Below, in pieces: positions 36,869-43,445 of a DNA stretch of 64,000 nucleotides. The stretch's first letter is position 1, and the number at the start of each line of letters is the position of its first letter. Under the pieces are notes generated by a model. The model did not search any database, was not told the DNA's origin, and saw only the letters and a program-made list of their open reading frames with translations. The DNA comes from Oscillospiraceae bacterium (GTDB taxonomy: Bacteria > Bacillota > Clostridia > Oscillospirales > Oscillospiraceae), in contig JAHHRX010000001.1 in the NCBI GenBank assembly GCA_020025545.1, positions 1 through 64,000 on the forward strand. The letters are read 5' to 3'. Position numbers and translations under genes: made by a program.

Positions 36869-36888
36869 AGCAAAGAGGAAATGATGAA

Positions 36889-37551
36889 TTACTTCAAATT
36901 GATGAAATTCAGGGGATTCATGGGTGCGTCCTTGTGTGTGACGCTGAAATGCAGGTGATTCCCCATAGCGGTTTCCAAAAGTGCGGTGTTACCGACGGTT
37001 CCGATGGGCTGTCCCAGTTTTACAGTGTCTCCGGCGGAGACGGAAACCTCTTTGTCAAGGCTTGCATATTTGGTCACATAGCCATCCTGATGGCGGATTA
37101 CCACGGTAGTGCCCATGGAATCGTCCTCATAGACCGTGTAAACCGTGCCGTCGGCAGCGGCAGTGACCTTCGTCCCGGCCTCGGCGGCAATGTCGATGCC
37201 GTTGTGAACACGCCAGTCCCGGGTGGTTTCGTTGTAGCTCAGGCAGTCCATGGCGTAGTCTGCCACAGTTTTGCCCTCCAGCGGCATGGCGGTTTTCAGA
37301 GGCTTCGGGGCGGGCTTTTCTGTGGGAGCGGGGTCAACTGCGGGTTTGCCGGAATTGGGCTGGGGGGCTACCACGGCCAGATCTCCGTTTTGGAGAACTG
37401 CATCGCTGGGAGCATTCAGCTGGGGATCCGCAGTGTTTGCATTTCGGTAATACAGATAGCCGGAAATTCCGATGGCGGCGGCACACAGCGCAAGGGCTAT
37501 GTAGTAGCCCTTACCGGAAAAGCTGATGCCGAGATTTTTTCTTTTGCTCAT
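36889..37551 (-). CDS. M23 family metallopeptidase, SpoIIQ-like
   Basis: The 220-residue protein has a short cytoplasmic N-terminus, one membrane helix (GYYIALALCAAAIGISGYLYY, about residues 16-36), a Pro/Lys-rich linker (PAPTEKPAPKPLK) and a C-terminal LytM/M23 domain. The zinc site appears complete: HNGID (H-x3-D) and NHLHFS (H-x-H). In Clostridia a protein of this architecture is the forespore SpoIIQ, which contacts SpoIIIAH across the engulfment membranes; Bacillus SpoIIQ lacks a zinc ligand, whereas clostridial forms often keep it. ATG 37551 has GGAGG upstream. The sporulation role is inference. Confidence 0.85.
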   Translation of the reverse strand: MSKRKNLGISFSGKGYYIALALCAAAIGISGYLYYRNANTADPQLNAPSDAVLQNGDLAVVAPQPNSGKPAVDPAPTEKPAPKPLKTAMPLEGKTVADYAMDCLSYNETTRDWRVHNGIDIAAEAGTKVTAAADGTVYTVYEDDSMGTTVVIRHQDGYVTKYASLDKEVSVSAGDTVKLGQPIGTVGNTALLETAMGNHLHFSVTHKDAPMNPLNFINLK

Positions 37552-37628
37552 ATCAAGCACCTCCGTAGCTCAGTATTACCACATTTCGGAAAAATAAACC
37601 AAGACTGGAATTTATTTTTGGTGCAAAT

Positions 37629-37665
37629 ATAAAAAAGCAGCACATCACTTGCGTGATGTGCTGCT
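37629..37665 (-). terminator. Terminator of tRNA-Asp
   Basis: AGCAGCACATCAC and GTGATGTGCTGCT flank TTGC; on the minus strand TTTTTT follows. Confidence 0.92.
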
Positions 37666-37742
37666 TGGCGACCCGGAACGGACTCGAACCGTCGACCTCC
37701 AGCGTGACAGGCTGGCGTGCTAACCGACTGCACCACCGGGCC
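37666..37742 (-). tRNA. tRNA-Asp (anticodon GTC)
   Basis: Acceptor GGCCCGG pairs with CCGGGTC (one G-T), the anticodon stem CCAGC/GCTGG encloses CTGTCAC (anticodon GTC), the discriminator is G and CCA is encoded. Confidence 0.95.
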
Positions 37743-37769
37743 GAATTGATATAGAATAGAACGGAGATG

Positions 37770-37798
37770 ATTATAGCAGAAAGATGTCAGTTTGTAAA
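37770..37798 (-). promoter_or_regulatory. Promoter of tRNA-Asp
   Basis: On the minus strand TTTACA (37793-37798) and consensus TATAAT (37770-37775) are 17 bases apart. Confidence 0.72.
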
Positions 37799-37825
37799 GA
37801 GGTATTTTTAAAAAATGCAAAAAAG

Positions 37826-37874
37826 AAATAACCCCTGACGAATCATCTAACCACGATGTCATCAAGGGTTATTT
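37826..37874 (-). terminator. Terminator of mini-ORF element A
   Basis: AAATAACCCCTGA pairs with TCAAGGGTTATTT with minor mismatches; on the minus strand a TTTCTTTTTTGC tract follows. The stop codon of the mini-ORF lies in the first stem. Confidence 0.8.
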
Positions 37875-37898
37875 CCCTAACTGGTAGGGTTCCATCAT
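37869..37898 (-). CDS. Candidate 9-codon mini-ORF of element A (MMEPYQLGK)
   Basis: On the minus strand the site ACGGAGG (37906-37912) lies seven bases before ATGATG, which opens a nine-residue peptide MMEPYQLGK ending in TAA. The stop codon is the start of the terminator stem. A related element at 41469-41501 shares 24 of 28 bases over the ribosome site and start. I do not recognise a family. It could be a genuine tiny peptide, a leader peptide or the remnant of a longer gene in a decayed repeat. Confidence 0.4.
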   Translation of the reverse strand: MMEPYQLGK

Positions 37899-37920
37899 TG
37901 ATTAACCTCCGTTTCTGCGG
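37893..37920 (-). repeat. Copy A of the 28-bp shared block
   Basis: Positions 37893-37920 match 41496-41523 at 24 of 28 bases. The block covers the ribosome site and the two start codons of the mini-ORFs. In another frame both copies read AE(T/R)EVNQ and stop at the same place. Confidence 0.75.
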
Positions 37921-38203
37921 TTTGCGCTTTCCATTTTCTTCCACATACTTAAAAATCTTTTTCTGAACTACTGATTTCTTTACTTCACAACAAACCTTTC
38001 CTGACTTAAAAATCCGCATGTATATGAAATGGAAGATCAGGGGCGGAAAGCTGATACCCGTGGGGAATAACCTCTGCAGCGGCTTCCCTCTTGTGCCTAT
38101 AATATAACATGGAAAAAGGAAAATTACAAGAAACGGAACTGATAAAATTTTGCTGTGAAAGTTATATAATATGCAGATTATTTCGGAAATTACAAAGAAA
38201 TCA

Positions 38204-38233
38204 TTGACAAACTGCTGCTGGCCTTGGTAAAAT
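38204..38233 (+). promoter_or_regulatory. Strong plus-strand promoter ending in a terminator
   Basis: TTGACA (38204-38209) and TAAAAT (38228-38233) are 18 bases apart. The predicted start, about 38240, lies at the foot of the terminator at 38241-38269. Confidence 0.6.
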
Positions 38234-38240
38234 AAATTTG

Positions 38241-38269
38241 TTGAGCTGCCGTTTGGCAGCTCCCTTTTT
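38241..38269 (+). terminator. Terminator immediately downstream of a promoter
   Basis: GAGCTGCC and GGCAGCTC flank GTTT, followed by CCTTTTT. It would end a transcript of only about 30 bases. Confidence 0.75.
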
Positions 38270-38277
38270 AACAGGAA

Positions 38278-38312
38278 AAGCGCCCCCGGGACAAATGCCT
38301 CGGGGGCGCTGA
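38278..38312 (-). terminator. Terminator of the decarboxylase-family gene
   Basis: AGCGCCCCC pairs with GGGGGCGCT; on the minus strand TTTTCC follows. Confidence 0.82.
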
Positions 38313-38314
38313 TG

Positions 38315-39664
38315 TTATTGGATTGCAGATTCCTTTAAGACATCCACAGTTTCTACGCCATAGTAGGCAAAGAGCCGGAGGGCGGCGTCTTCAATCTGTT
38401 CGCCGGATACTGCAATGGGAATAGCCGGCGGGCAGGAAACGGTGGGGGCGCCGCAGATGCGTCCCGGTGCATCCCGGACGGGGATGGTTTCGTGAGGAGC
38501 AAAGAGCGCCTTTCGAATGGAGCAAATCCGTTTTCCGTCCGCCAGAGGAAGATTTCGCTGACAGGCAGCGGGAAGTGTATTTTGTCCCATGACCTCTGCC
38601 AGCCGGAAAAGCTCATGTTGGGAGTTTTCCGGGGTCAGCATCAGCACCAGAGAATCCGGGTCGGCATACTCACATTCCATGTTGTTTTGCCGCAGTCTGT
38701 CCGCCAAGGCAAAACCTGTGCATCCTGCCGGGGCGTTTATGGTGATCCGCAGGGGATCGGTAGGGAGAATATCCCAGCCGTTTTCTTTCAGACAGGCCTT
38801 GGTGCGATCAATGGCAGCGATGGTTTGCGCCAAACGCAGGTCATAGTCCTCTGCCAGATACCGATTACACCGATCCAAAGAGGCCAGCGTCAAATACGAG
38901 GGACTGGTGGATCCGAAAAGTGCCATGGCACTTTTCATGCCTGCTTCCATTTGGGGCGGTGCATTTTTTGCAACATGGAGGTATGCGCCCCCTGTGAGTA
39001 CCGGCAGCGTTTTATGGGCGGAATCACAGCAGATATCCGCACCCAAATCCAGAGGATGCCTAGAAGGGCTCAAAAAGTGCAGATAGGCTCCGTGGGCGTT
39101 GTCTACTGCCAGAATTGTCCCATAGCGGTGGCAGATTTCTGCCAGAGAGGCAATATCTGCCGTGGCACCCAGATAGTCGGGGCTGGTGATATACACCGCC
39201 GCCGGGGGAGCGGACAGGGAAGAAAGTACCTTCTGAAGCCCCTCAGAAGAGATGGGGCAACCGCACAGAGACTGGTATTTCGCTTCGGGCCAGAGCCAGA
39301 CAACCTCAAAATCCAGCAGCGCTGCTGCATACACAAAGGCTTTGTGGACATTTCTGGCGGCGACGATCACCGGGGGCGTGCCCGACCTGCAATTTTGCAG
39401 AGCAAGGTACAGCATGGCCCGGATGCACTGGCTGGAGCCCTCTGTGGAATAGACGGTGCGCCGGGAGCCAAAGAGCTTAGTGGCGTTTTCCTCGCTTTCG
39501 GCAATGATTCCCTCTGCTTCGTAGAGAGAATCGGCACCGGCAACCTCAGTAAGATCCAGTCCCTCGCAGCCCAAAAAGGAAACGCCCTTGTGGCCCGGCA
39601 TATGGAGCCGGGTGGTGCCCTTGCGCTGATAGGCGGTCAAAAAATCACAGATGGGGGTGTTCAT
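38315..39664 (-). CDS. Orn/Lys/Arg decarboxylase-family PLP enzyme
   Basis: The 449-residue protein is a fold-type I PLP enzyme of the Orn/Lys/Arg decarboxylase major-domain family. It begins MNTPICDFLTAYQRKGTTRLHMPGHKG, the family signature. VDNAHGAYLHF carries the PLP Asp and CDSAHKTLPVLTGGAYLHV the PLP Lys. It lacks the N-terminal wing domain of the large inducible decarboxylases, as in the SpeA-like/YaaO group. Its start ATG overlaps the scfB stop by one base (TAATG), so translation is coupled to the SCIFF maturase gene. Substrate is unknown; arginine or lysine are the usual ones. Confidence 0.9.
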   Translation of the reverse strand: MNTPICDFLTAYQRKGTTRLHMPGHKGVSFLGCEGLDLTEVAGADSLYEAEGIIAESEENATKLFGSRRTVYSTEGSSQCIRAMLYLALQNCRSGTPPVIVAARNVHKAFVYAAALLDFEVVWLWPEAKYQSLCGCPISSEGLQKVLSSLSAPPAAVYITSPDYLGATADIASLAEICHRYGTILAVDNAHGAYLHFLSPSRHPLDLGADICCDSAHKTLPVLTGGAYLHVAKNAPPQMEAGMKSAMALFGSTSPSYLTLASLDRCNRYLAEDYDLRLAQTIAAIDRTKACLKENGWDILPTDPLRITINAPAGCTGFALADRLRQNNMECEYADPDSLVLMLTPENSQHELFRLAEVMGQNTLPAACQRNLPLADGKRICSIRKALFAPHETIPVRDAPGRICGAPTVSCPPAIPIAVSGEQIEDAALRLFAYYGVETVDVLKESAIQ

Positions 39665-41040
39665 TACAGATTTTCTTCTGCCACCTTCATCATAATGGCA
39701 CATTCGATACGCTTGCGGAACAGCTCACAGCCGGGCTGATAGACACCGCGGATGGTGCCGGTGGCATGGTATGCGTTGGCAGCGCAGCCGCCGGAGCAGT
39801 AGAGCTTCGCCCAGCAGTCGGCACACTCGGGACGGGCGTAGGCATTGCAGCTGCGGAATTCGTCACGAAGTTTGGTGTTTGTGACGCCGTTCCAGACATC
39901 GCCCAGCTTGTAGGATTCTTCGCCTACGAACTGGTGGCAGGGGTAGAGGTCACCCCAGGGAGTAACAGCCATGTACTCGGTTCCCGAACCGCAGCCGGAG
40001 ATGCGCTTGTAGATGCAGGGACCGCCGGTAAGATCCAGCATATAGTGGTAGAAGGTAATGGGCTTGCCCTCTTTTTTGCGGCGCAGCATATCCTCGGCAA
40101 GGATTTCATACTGCTCCTTTACAATCTCAAGATCCTCAGGCGTGAGGGCAGCAGGATCGTCGGGGGCGCAGACCACGGGTTCCATGCTGAGCTGAGTAAA
40201 GCCCAGATCTGCCATGTGGAACAGATCCTTGGTAAAATCGGGGTTGGCGTGGGTAAAGGTGCCGCGCATGTAGTATTCCCTGTCGCCTCTGGCGGCGACC
40301 AGCTTCTGGAATTTGGGGACAATGCGGTCATAGCTGCCGTGACCGGCGTAGTCCACACGGGTACGGTCATGGATTTCCTTGCGGCCGTCCAGAGAAAGCA
40401 CGACATTGCTCATCTCCCTGTTGGCAAATTCAATCACATCGTCATCAATGAGCATACCGTTGGTGGTGAGGGTAAAACGGAAATTCTTACCCCGCTCCTT
40501 TTCGACGCTGCGGGCGTAGGCTACCAGCTGCTTGACAACATCCCAGTTCATAAGCGGCTCGCCGCCGAAGAAGTCCACTTCCAGATTTTTCCGATGGCCG
40601 GAGTGCTCCATGAGGAAATCCAGGGCCTGCTTGCCCACTTCAAAGCTCATAATGGCACGCTCACCATGGTATTTACCCTGACTTGCGAAGCAGTAGGAGC
40701 AGTTGAGGTTGCAGGTGTGAGCCACATGCAGGCAAAGCGCCTTTACAACATCACCGGAGCGCTCTTTAAAGGTGCCGGCCATGTCTGCAAAAGTATCCGG
40801 GGTGAAGAGCTTGCCTTCCTCCTTGAGAGCCTGCACATCGTCAATGTACTCCCGTACTTCCGGCTCGGTAACATCCGGGCGGCTGCCGTATTTTTCCATG
40901 ATTGCGGCAACGATCTGGTCGGGGGTATGATCTTCAAACATGGCGATAATATCGTAGCCCACTTCGTCCACCACATGGATGGAGCCGGAACAGCCGTCCA
41001 GGACGATATTGTAGCCGTTGAGTTTATATTGATGTACCAT
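39664..41040 (-). CDS. scfB: SCIFF peptide maturase, radical SAM/SPASM (ScfB)
   Basis: This radical SAM enzyme installs thioether cross-links in the SCIFF peptide. The 458-residue protein has an N-terminal peptide-binding RRE-like region (NGYNIVLDGCSGSIHVVDEVGYDIIAMFEDHT), the radical SAM cluster motif CNLNCSYC (about residues 106-113), GGEPLMNW, and a C-terminal SPASM domain with CGSGTEYMAVTPWGDLYPCHQFVG, CNAYARPECADCWAKLYCSGGC and CELF for two auxiliary clusters. GGAGGTACTTTCT precedes the ATG. It follows scfA on the same strand behind a partial terminator. Confidence 0.96.
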   Translation of the reverse strand: MVHQYKLNGYNIVLDGCSGSIHVVDEVGYDIIAMFEDHTPDQIVAAIMEKYGSRPDVTEPEVREYIDDVQALKEEGKLFTPDTFADMAGTFKERSGDVVKALCLHVAHTCNLNCSYCFASQGKYHGERAIMSFEVGKQALDFLMEHSGHRKNLEVDFFGGEPLMNWDVVKQLVAYARSVEKERGKNFRFTLTTNGMLIDDDVIEFANREMSNVVLSLDGRKEIHDRTRVDYAGHGSYDRIVPKFQKLVAARGDREYYMRGTFTHANPDFTKDLFHMADLGFTQLSMEPVVCAPDDPAALTPEDLEIVKEQYEILAEDMLRRKKEGKPITFYHYMLDLTGGPCIYKRISGCGSGTEYMAVTPWGDLYPCHQFVGEESYKLGDVWNGVTNTKLRDEFRSCNAYARPECADCWAKLYCSGGCAANAYHATGTIRGVYQPGCELFRKRIECAIMMKVAEENL

Positions 41041-41067
41041 AGAAAGTACCTCCTGTCAGCAAAAATA

Positions 41068-41094
41068 AAGTGCCACCGGAAACCGATGGCACTT
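41068..41094 (-). terminator. Attenuating terminator between scfA and scfB
   Basis: AAGTGCCATCGG pairs with CCGGTGGCACTT; on the minus strand TATTTTTGC follows. It would make the peptide mRNA more abundant than the maturase mRNA. Confidence 0.78.
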
Positions 41095-41109
41095 AATGGA
41101 TTCAAATGC

Positions 41110-41256
41110 TTACTTTTCGGTGTTCTCGCACTTCTGGTTAGCAACGCCGCAGCTGGTCTTGCAGGCGGACTGGCAAGAAGTCTGGCACTCACCGCAGCCG
41201 CCGTTTTTAGCGCTCTGGCACAGGTTGCGGGTCTTGAGAGTCTTGATCTTTTCCAT
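41110..41256 (-). CDS. scfA: SCIFF ranthipeptide precursor, seven-cysteine variant
   Basis: SCIFF (six cysteines in forty-five residues) is a ribosomally made peptide nearly universal in Clostridia and modified by ScfB. This 48-residue version starts MEKIKTLKTRNLCQSAKNGG and has the invariant core GGCGECQTSCQSACKTSC followed by GVANQKC. It has seven cysteines: the six canonical ones plus an extra Cys13 in the leader (RNLCQ), where other SCIFF peptides usually have a small residue. ATG 41256 has CGGAG upstream. A longer in-frame extension to 41343 runs through the promoter and is rejected. Confidence 0.95.
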   Translation of the reverse strand: MEKIKTLKTRNLCQSAKNGGCGECQTSCQSACKTSCGVANQKCENTEK

Positions 41257-41304
41257 AATTAAAATCTCCGATCTATAAAGATATTTGCTTTTTGCAAGCG
41301 ATTG

Positions 41305-41319
41305 GGAACAATTTGTTCC
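41305..41319. promoter_or_regulatory. Palindromic operator candidate in the scfA 5' region
   Basis: GGAACAATTTGTTCC is a perfect palindrome about 8-22 bases downstream of the predicted scfA transcription start, a position suited to repression. Confidence 0.5.
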
Positions 41320-41333
41320 TAACAAGTGTAAAA

Positions 41334-41362
41334 ATTTTACCATACACCGAGAAAAAAGTCAA
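41334..41362 (-). promoter_or_regulatory. Promoter of scfA
   Basis: On the minus strand TTGACT (41357-41362) and TAAAAT (41334-41339) are 17 bases apart. Confidence 0.75.
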
Positions 41363-41420
41363 TATACCCACCGCAAAGGCAATTAAAAAATTTGCTTCTT
41401 TCCAACTCGGAAGAGTAAAA

Positions 41421-41476
41421 AGAAATGACCCCCGACCCACGAATCTGCTTCGTGCTTCCGGCCGGGGGTCATTTCT
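41421..41476 (-). terminator. Terminator of mini-ORF element B
   Basis: AGAAATGACCCCCG pairs with CGGGGGTCATTTCT, with an inner hairpin CACGAA...TTCGTG; on the minus strand TTTTTAC follows. Confidence 0.85.
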
Positions 41477-41501
41477 GCTCACTCTTGATATCTAACATCA
41501 T
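41469..41501 (-). CDS. Candidate 10-codon mini-ORF of element B (MMLDIKSEQK)
   Basis: On the minus strand AGAGAGG (41509-41515) lies seven bases before ATGATG, opening a ten-residue peptide MMLDIKSEQK ending in TGA inside the terminator stem. Architecture and spacing equal those of element A at 37869-37898, although the peptides share only the MM start and final Lys. Possibly a tiny peptide, a leader, or a scar of a mobile gene array. Confidence 0.4.
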   Translation of the reverse strand: MMLDIKSEQK

Positions 41502-41523
41502 TGGTTAACCTCTCTTTCTGCAG
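41496..41523 (-). repeat. Copy B of the 28-bp shared block
   Basis: 24 of 28 bases match 37893-37920. Similarity fades quickly on both sides, apart from the AAATGACCCC/AAATAACCCC terminator stem. Confidence 0.75.
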
Positions 41524-41775
41524 ATTTTGATTGATTTTTCAAAGACGAAATTCAAATACACCTTCTGTAAATTATCGGTTATCTGCCTGACGGAAATAAC
41601 TTGAAAGTTTGCTCTGAAAAGGGGTCATCTAAGGCTTTACATCTGCATTGGTATCACCTCTTTGCACTTTAAGATTACCACAGCTCCGGCCTTTTTGCAA
41701 TAGGTCAGATTGGATGAAAAAGATTCTGAAAAATAATGCAAAACGCAGAATAAGCCGGCAGAAACGGAAAATTAG

Positions 41776-41805
41776 TTGACAATTCCGGATGAAGCGTGGT
41801 ATGCT
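41776..41805 (+). promoter_or_regulatory. Distal promoter upstream of the FRG gene
   Basis: TTGACA (41776-41781) and TATGCT (41800-41805) are 18 bases apart. The transcript would start near 41812 and give a leader of about 200 bases. Confidence 0.65.
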
Positions 41806-41814
41806 GAAACTGTT

Positions 41815-41859
41815 GGGGCGGTTGAAAGACTGCCCCTGTTTTTGAAACCGGAGGGGCAG
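41815..41859 (+). ncRNA. Leader with mutually exclusive hairpins
   Basis: GGGGCGG (41815-41821) can pair with CTGCCCC (41830-41836), but CTGCCCCT (41830-41837) can instead pair with AGGGGCAG (41852-41859). The two stems exclude each other, the logic of an attenuator, riboswitch or sRNA. No known riboswitch class is recognised. Confidence 0.4.
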
Positions 41860-41954
41860 CGTATAAAAATACGGGTGCCGGCGGAAAGTACTTCCTGTGA
41901 TAAAAACTGTGGAGCCTGAGCATGGGCGGACCCTTTGATGGGGGAAAGTGGCTA

Positions 41955-41983
41955 TTGACGCGGGAAAATACCCGGATTAAAAT
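41955..41983 (+). promoter_or_regulatory. Proximal promoter of the FRG gene with palindromic spacer
   Basis: TTGACG (41955-41960) and TAAAAT (41978-41983) are 17 bases apart. The spacer holds CGGGAAAATACCCG, an inverted repeat that could be an operator. Confidence 0.6.
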
Positions 41984-42016
41984 AGATACACAAACGCAAA
42001 GACGGGAGGCACATAT

Positions 42017-42835
42017 ATGATAAAGACCGTTGAAATCCGCAGGCTGGAGGATCTTCTGCCCCTGCTTACGGAGCAGAAACATAACGAAGCGATTGACCGT
42101 TACCGCAATCCCTACCTCTATCGGGGATTGCCGAATGCGGAGTTTGGCCTGATCACCAGCATCAAACGCAACTGCAAGCATCTTGCAAAGAATTTGGAAC
42201 CGTCCATTTTGCGCAATTTTACGAAATACGCTGCTATTGAAGATCCCACCATTTCCAAATCCGTTTGGCGCCAGATGATTTTGGGACAGCACCATGGACT
42301 TCCTACAAGACTGCTGGATTGGTCTCAGTCTCCGCTGATTGCCCTTAATTTTGCGGTGACAGAAACAAACCTTGCAAAAATGGAAACACGGGACTGCGTT
42401 GTCTGGCGGCTGGATGTGGCGGAACTTCGGGCCCTGCTCCCGCAGAAATATCGTGATAGGCAGCGCAACGGAAAAACCGATGTATTCACGGTGGATATGC
42501 TCAGCGAAGAGGCGCCTACCCTTGAAAAATACGACGAGGATATGCAGGGCAATGCCATGGTGGTTTTGGAGCCGCCTTCCATTGACCCCAGAATTGTCAA
42601 TCAGTATTCCTTTTTTACGGTTGTTCCTCTGGGAATGGAAAGCATTGAGGATTTTCTTGACCGATATACGGAAAACACGGTGAAATATGTCATCAAAAAA
42701 GAAATGCGGTGGCGGATCCGGGATATGCTGGATCAGCTTAATATCAGCGAGCGCATGGTCTATCCCGGGCTGGACGGCCTTTCTACATGGCTTGCCAGAT
42801 ACTACTATGTCAAAGACCACCACCAGAACGATTGA
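42017..42835 (+). CDS. FRG domain-containing protein
   Basis: The 272-residue cytoplasmic protein matches the FRG family, named for an N-terminal F/Y-R-G motif, here YLYRGLPN (about residues 34-41). The second conserved block is ILGQHHGLPTRLLDWSQSPLIALNFAV (about 94-120). The C-terminal VVLEPPSIDPRIVNQYSFFTV also fits the family. FRG proteins occur in mobile and defence-associated settings and resemble ADP-ribosyltransferase-like folds, but their function is not established. GGGAGG precedes the start. It has two promoters and stands alone among unrelated genes. Confidence 0.88.
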   Translation: MIKTVEIRRLEDLLPLLTEQKHNEAIDRYRNPYLYRGLPNAEFGLITSIKRNCKHLAKNLEPSILRNFTKYAAIEDPTISKSVWRQMILGQHHGLPTRLLDWSQSPLIALNFAVTETNLAKMETRDCVVWRLDVAELRALLPQKYRDRQRNGKTDVFTVDMLSEEAPTLEKYDEDMQGNAMVVLEPPSIDPRIVNQYSFFTVVPLGMESIEDFLDRYTENTVKYVIKKEMRWRIRDMLDQLNISERMVYPGLDGLSTWLARYYYVKDHHQND

Positions 42836-42869
42836 TTCTCAAAGGAAAAATTGATTCTCAAAGGAAAAA
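42832..42869 (+). repeat. Tandem 19-bp duplication at the end of the FRG gene
   Basis: TTGATTCTCAAAGGAAAAA occurs twice in direct succession (42832-42850 and 42851-42869). The first copy contains the FRG stop codon. It looks like a recent replication slippage event. Confidence 0.85.
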
Positions 42870-42902
42870 ACATAACGGCGTGCTGTCAGCACGCCGTTAT
42901 TT
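42870..42902. terminator. Terminator between the FRG and DUF2284 genes
   Basis: ATAACGGCGTGCTG pairs with CAGCACGCCGTTAT, followed by TTATTTT. It may serve both convergent genes. Confidence 0.88.
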
Positions 42903-42905
42903 ATT

Positions 42906-43445
42906 TTAATTAAATACATACATCCCGAAAAACGCCAGAAGACCGGGACCGCAGTCATATTCTATGCCGCAGGTATCGGCAAGCTTTTTGACAAAAATAC
43001 AGTAGGCGGACATACAGGAGTAGCGCAGGTCCGGGAAGCGGCAGGGCTTTCCTTCCTGAATGGCACAGGGCGTGCAGAGCGTGCATCCGCTGACACCGAC
43101 CAGAAAACCGTCACACCCCTCCTGACGCAGCCGTTTCATAAGGCGGATAGCGGCGGCATTATGACTTCCCTTGGCGGCTTTGATGGCGGGCTTATCGGAA
43201 TAATCCGAAATTTCCCAGATGGTTTGCAGCACCAGCGCCTTTTTGTGGGCAAGAATCTTCCGCTTCATAGCCTCCGGAGAGCCGCATTCCGGCGGGCAGG
43301 AGTAGTTGGCATCGTACTGCCCGCAGAGGTTCTCTTGGCAATAGGCGCGAAAACCGGAATCAAAGACAATATCTGCGGTGTCGATGATTTCGGCAGCGGC
43401 AAAATTTTCCTGCAAGGCGTACTGCCGGATTTCTTCATCTGTCAT
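42906..43445 (-). CDS. DUF2284 predicted metal-binding protein
   Basis: The 179-residue protein is cysteine-rich: FRAYCQENLCGQYDANYSCPPECGSPEAM, GVSGCTLCTPCAIQEGKPCRFP and SCMSAYCIFV. These blocks are diagnostic of DUF2284, a presumed metal- or Fe-S-binding cytoplasmic family without known function. ATG 43445 is preceded by AAAGGACGG; an in-frame extension of 19 residues has no ribosome site. Confidence 0.88.
   Translation of the reverse strand: MTDEEIRQYALQENFAAAEIIDTADIVFDSGFRAYCQENLCGQYDANYSCPPECGSPEAMKRKILAHKKALVLQTIWEISDYSDKPAIKAAKGSHNAAAIRLMKRLRQEGCDGFLVGVSGCTLCTPCAIQEGKPCRFPDLRYSCMSAYCIFVKKLADTCGIEYDCGPGLLAFFGMYVFN

Larger units (their letters stand above)
37743..38314. other. 572-base intergenic region with two small opposite-strand units
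   Basis: The region holds the tRNA-Asp promoter, a minus-strand mini-ORF element with terminator (37826-37920), about 180 bases further upstream of it that are AT-rich and carry no secure gene, a minus-strand TATTAT -10-like box near 38098, and a plus-strand promoter-terminator pair (38204-38269). A minus-strand reading frame of about 58 codons (37842-38018, starting ATG) crosses the mini-ORF but has no ribosome site, so I do not call it. Confidence 0.6.
41257..42016. other. 760-base intergenic region between scfA and the FRG gene
   Basis: From left to right: the scfA leader with palindrome and promoter (41305-41362), mini-ORF element B with terminator (41421-41523), about 180 bases of minus-strand-oriented sequence with several short open frames but no secure gene, a plus-strand promoter (41776-41805) with a structured transcript (41811-41860), and the proximal FRG promoter (41955-41983). 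Confidence 0.6.

Noticed and set aside
37842..38018. Minus-strand frame of about 58 codons (MRIFKSGKVCC...) across mini-ORF element A
   Set aside because: It has no ribosome site, runs into the terminator hairpin and is not conserved in element B, where the same frame is broken by stops.
41985..42010. ACGCAAAGAC resembling part of a cyclic-di-GMP riboswitch
   Set aside because: The other conserved segments and stems are missing and the match lies directly at the FRG ribosome site.
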